NCBI GenBank assembly: GCA_019739215.1
Contig: JAHHDR010000004.1
Location: forward strand, 186,001-250,000
DNA from: Rhizobium sp.
GTDB taxonomy: Bacteria > Pseudomonadota > Alphaproteobacteria > Rhizobiales > Rhizobiaceae
DNA length: 64,000 nucleotides
Direction of reading: 5' to 3'
Position 1 is the stretch's first letter. Each line of letters starts with the position of its first letter. Below the pieces are notes generated by a model. It did not search any database. It was not told where the DNA came from and saw only the letters and a program-made list of their open reading frames with translations. The position numbers and the translations under genes were made by a program. Below, one piece after another: positions 63,243 to 64,000 of this stretch.

Positions 63243-64000
63243 CAGATCTTCCGGAATATGGTGTTGGCGACCTGCTTCACAGGAAGCGGAATGCCGGTCA
63301 CGCTCTCTGAGTGACCGACAAAGAGATAGCCGCCCGGTAGCAGTCGGTCGCACAGCCGTGTCAGCACCTTCGCCTGCGTCATCTTGTCAAAATAGATCAG
63401 CACGTTGCGGCAGAAGATCATGTGCATGGCGTCGCCGACCTTGTAGGAATCATCCATGAGGTTGAGCCGTCCAAAACCGACCTTGGCGCGAAGTCGCGGA
63501 ATGATCCGGACATCGTTGCGCGACCTGTCGCGTGCCAGCATCACATATTTCTGCTTCATGTACGGCGGAACGGGCGCGACCATGTCGCGCGGATAAATGC
63601 CGCGCTTGGCCGCCTCCAGCACGTCGGTCGACAAGTCGGTGGCCAGGATCTGATAGCTGAGGTCACGATTGCCCGCCGCGAATTCTTCGAGCACCATTGC
63701 CATCGTATAAGGCTCGGCACCGGTGGAGCATGCCGAACTCCAGAAACGCAGCCGGGTGTGTCCGGCCGACACCATTTCAGGAAGAGCCACCTGCTCCATA
63801 TATTCGAAATGCTTCGGCTCGCGGAAGAAGTCCGTCTTGTTGGTGGTGACGGCGTCGATGAGATAGGTTGACTCCGTCGCCAACCCGTTCTGCTTGAAAA
63901 GAAAGTCACAATAGGCGTCGAGCGAGGAAATGCCCGTTGCGCGCAGCCGACGCCGCAACCGGCCCTCCAGCATCGTGCTCTTCGTTATCGGCATCTTGAT
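63242..64000 (-). CDS. cheR: Chemotaxis protein methyltransferase CheR (start beyond the window)
   Basis: The last 253 codons of CheR are visible; the frame runs off the window (I-K before [17 protein letters not shown]), so the start lies outside. The N-terminal receptor-binding helices are partly present. The SAM domain shows [20 protein letters not shown] (motif I), [20 protein letters not shown] and the [10 protein letters not shown] motif. It methylates receptor glutamates using SAM. It is translationally coupled to cheB. Confidence 0.92.
   Translation of the reverse strand: MKMPITKSTMLEGRLRRRLRATGISSLDAYCDFLFKQNGLATESTYLIDAVTTNKTDFFREPKHFEYMEQVALPEMVSAGHTRLRFWSSACSTGAEPYTMAMVLEEFAAGNRDLSYQILATDLSTDVLEAAKRGIYPRDMVAPVPPYMKQKYVMLARDRSRNDVRIIPRLRAKVGFGRLNLMDDSYKVGDAMHMIFCRNVLIYFDKMTQAKVLTRLCDRLLPGGYLFVGHSESVTGIPLPVKQVANTIFRKI

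Overview
The window is a GC-rich, gene-dense bacterial chromosome segment. It most likely comes from an alphaproteobacterium of the Hyphomicrobiales (Rhizobiales). The evidence is a minCDE operon preceded by a textbook CtrA box, GC-rich clover-like palindromic repeats of the rhizobial RIME type, a CheB/CheR/ParA chemotaxis block, many ABC uptake systems, and family-level resemblance of most proteins. No rRNA, tRNA, CRISPR array, transposase or phage gene was seen.

Region by region. (1) 1-12.4 kb: a methylated-amine catabolic block. A leftward chain carries two dimethylglycine-dehydrogenase-like flavoproteins flanking a medium-chain dehydrogenase, a PEP-mutase/isocitrate-lyase-like enzyme and an MttB-type methyltransferase. 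A divergent rightward chain carries a beta-hydroxyacid dehydrogenase, a GMC oxidoreductase and a LysR regulator. (2) 12.5-22.2 kb: a second amine/betaine-type cluster. It holds a Rieske oxygenase with the bridging glutamate of quaternary-ammonium oxygenases, a class III aminotransferase, an 89-aa unknown, a GcvT-like protein, two PYROXD2/CrtI-like flavoproteins, a phosphoethanolamine-methyltransferase-like enzyme and a BetI-like TetR regulator. Three matching palindromic operators tie the cluster together. A Phd-type antitoxin gene and ynfA sit inside it. (3) 22.3-31.4 kb: a secreted DUF3298-like protein, phosphotransacetylase plus acetate kinase, glycerate 2-kinase, a Dabb protein, two GMC oxidoreductases and an SDR. 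(4) 31.4-37.1 kb: a sugar ABC importer (binding protein, two permeases, ATPase) with a divergent LacI regulator and two LacI-type operators. (5) 37.5-44.9 kb: a LacI-headed operon (lacI, Gfo/Idh, CoA-transferase, crotonase, aldehyde dehydrogenase) divergent from a DUF993 gene, with the same operator on both sides. (6) 45.1-47.3 kb: minCDE with CtrA control. (7) 47.5-56 kb: a rightward operon of a polar amino-acid ABC importer followed by a dimethylformamidase-like protein, a class III aminotransferase, a BKACE beta-keto acid cleavage enzyme, a GNAT acetyltransferase and an HDAC-like amidohydrolase. This reads as a complete, unrecognised uptake-and-degradation pathway. (8) 56-59.4 kb: a LysR regulator and a MocR regulator with a divergent EamA exporter. 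(9) 59.6-64 kb: a soluble protein with a degenerate chemoreceptor core, a ParA-type ATPase, CheB and the start-truncated CheR.

Sequence quality matters here. Six genes are frameshifted, and all twenty lesions can be explained as single extra bases, almost all in short homopolymers. Seventeen of them fall in two patches (14.5-15.6 kb and 29.6-31.2 kb). Removing them restores full-length proteins in every case, so these look more like assembly errors than gene decay. No database search could be run; family names rest on recognised motifs and overall resemblance.
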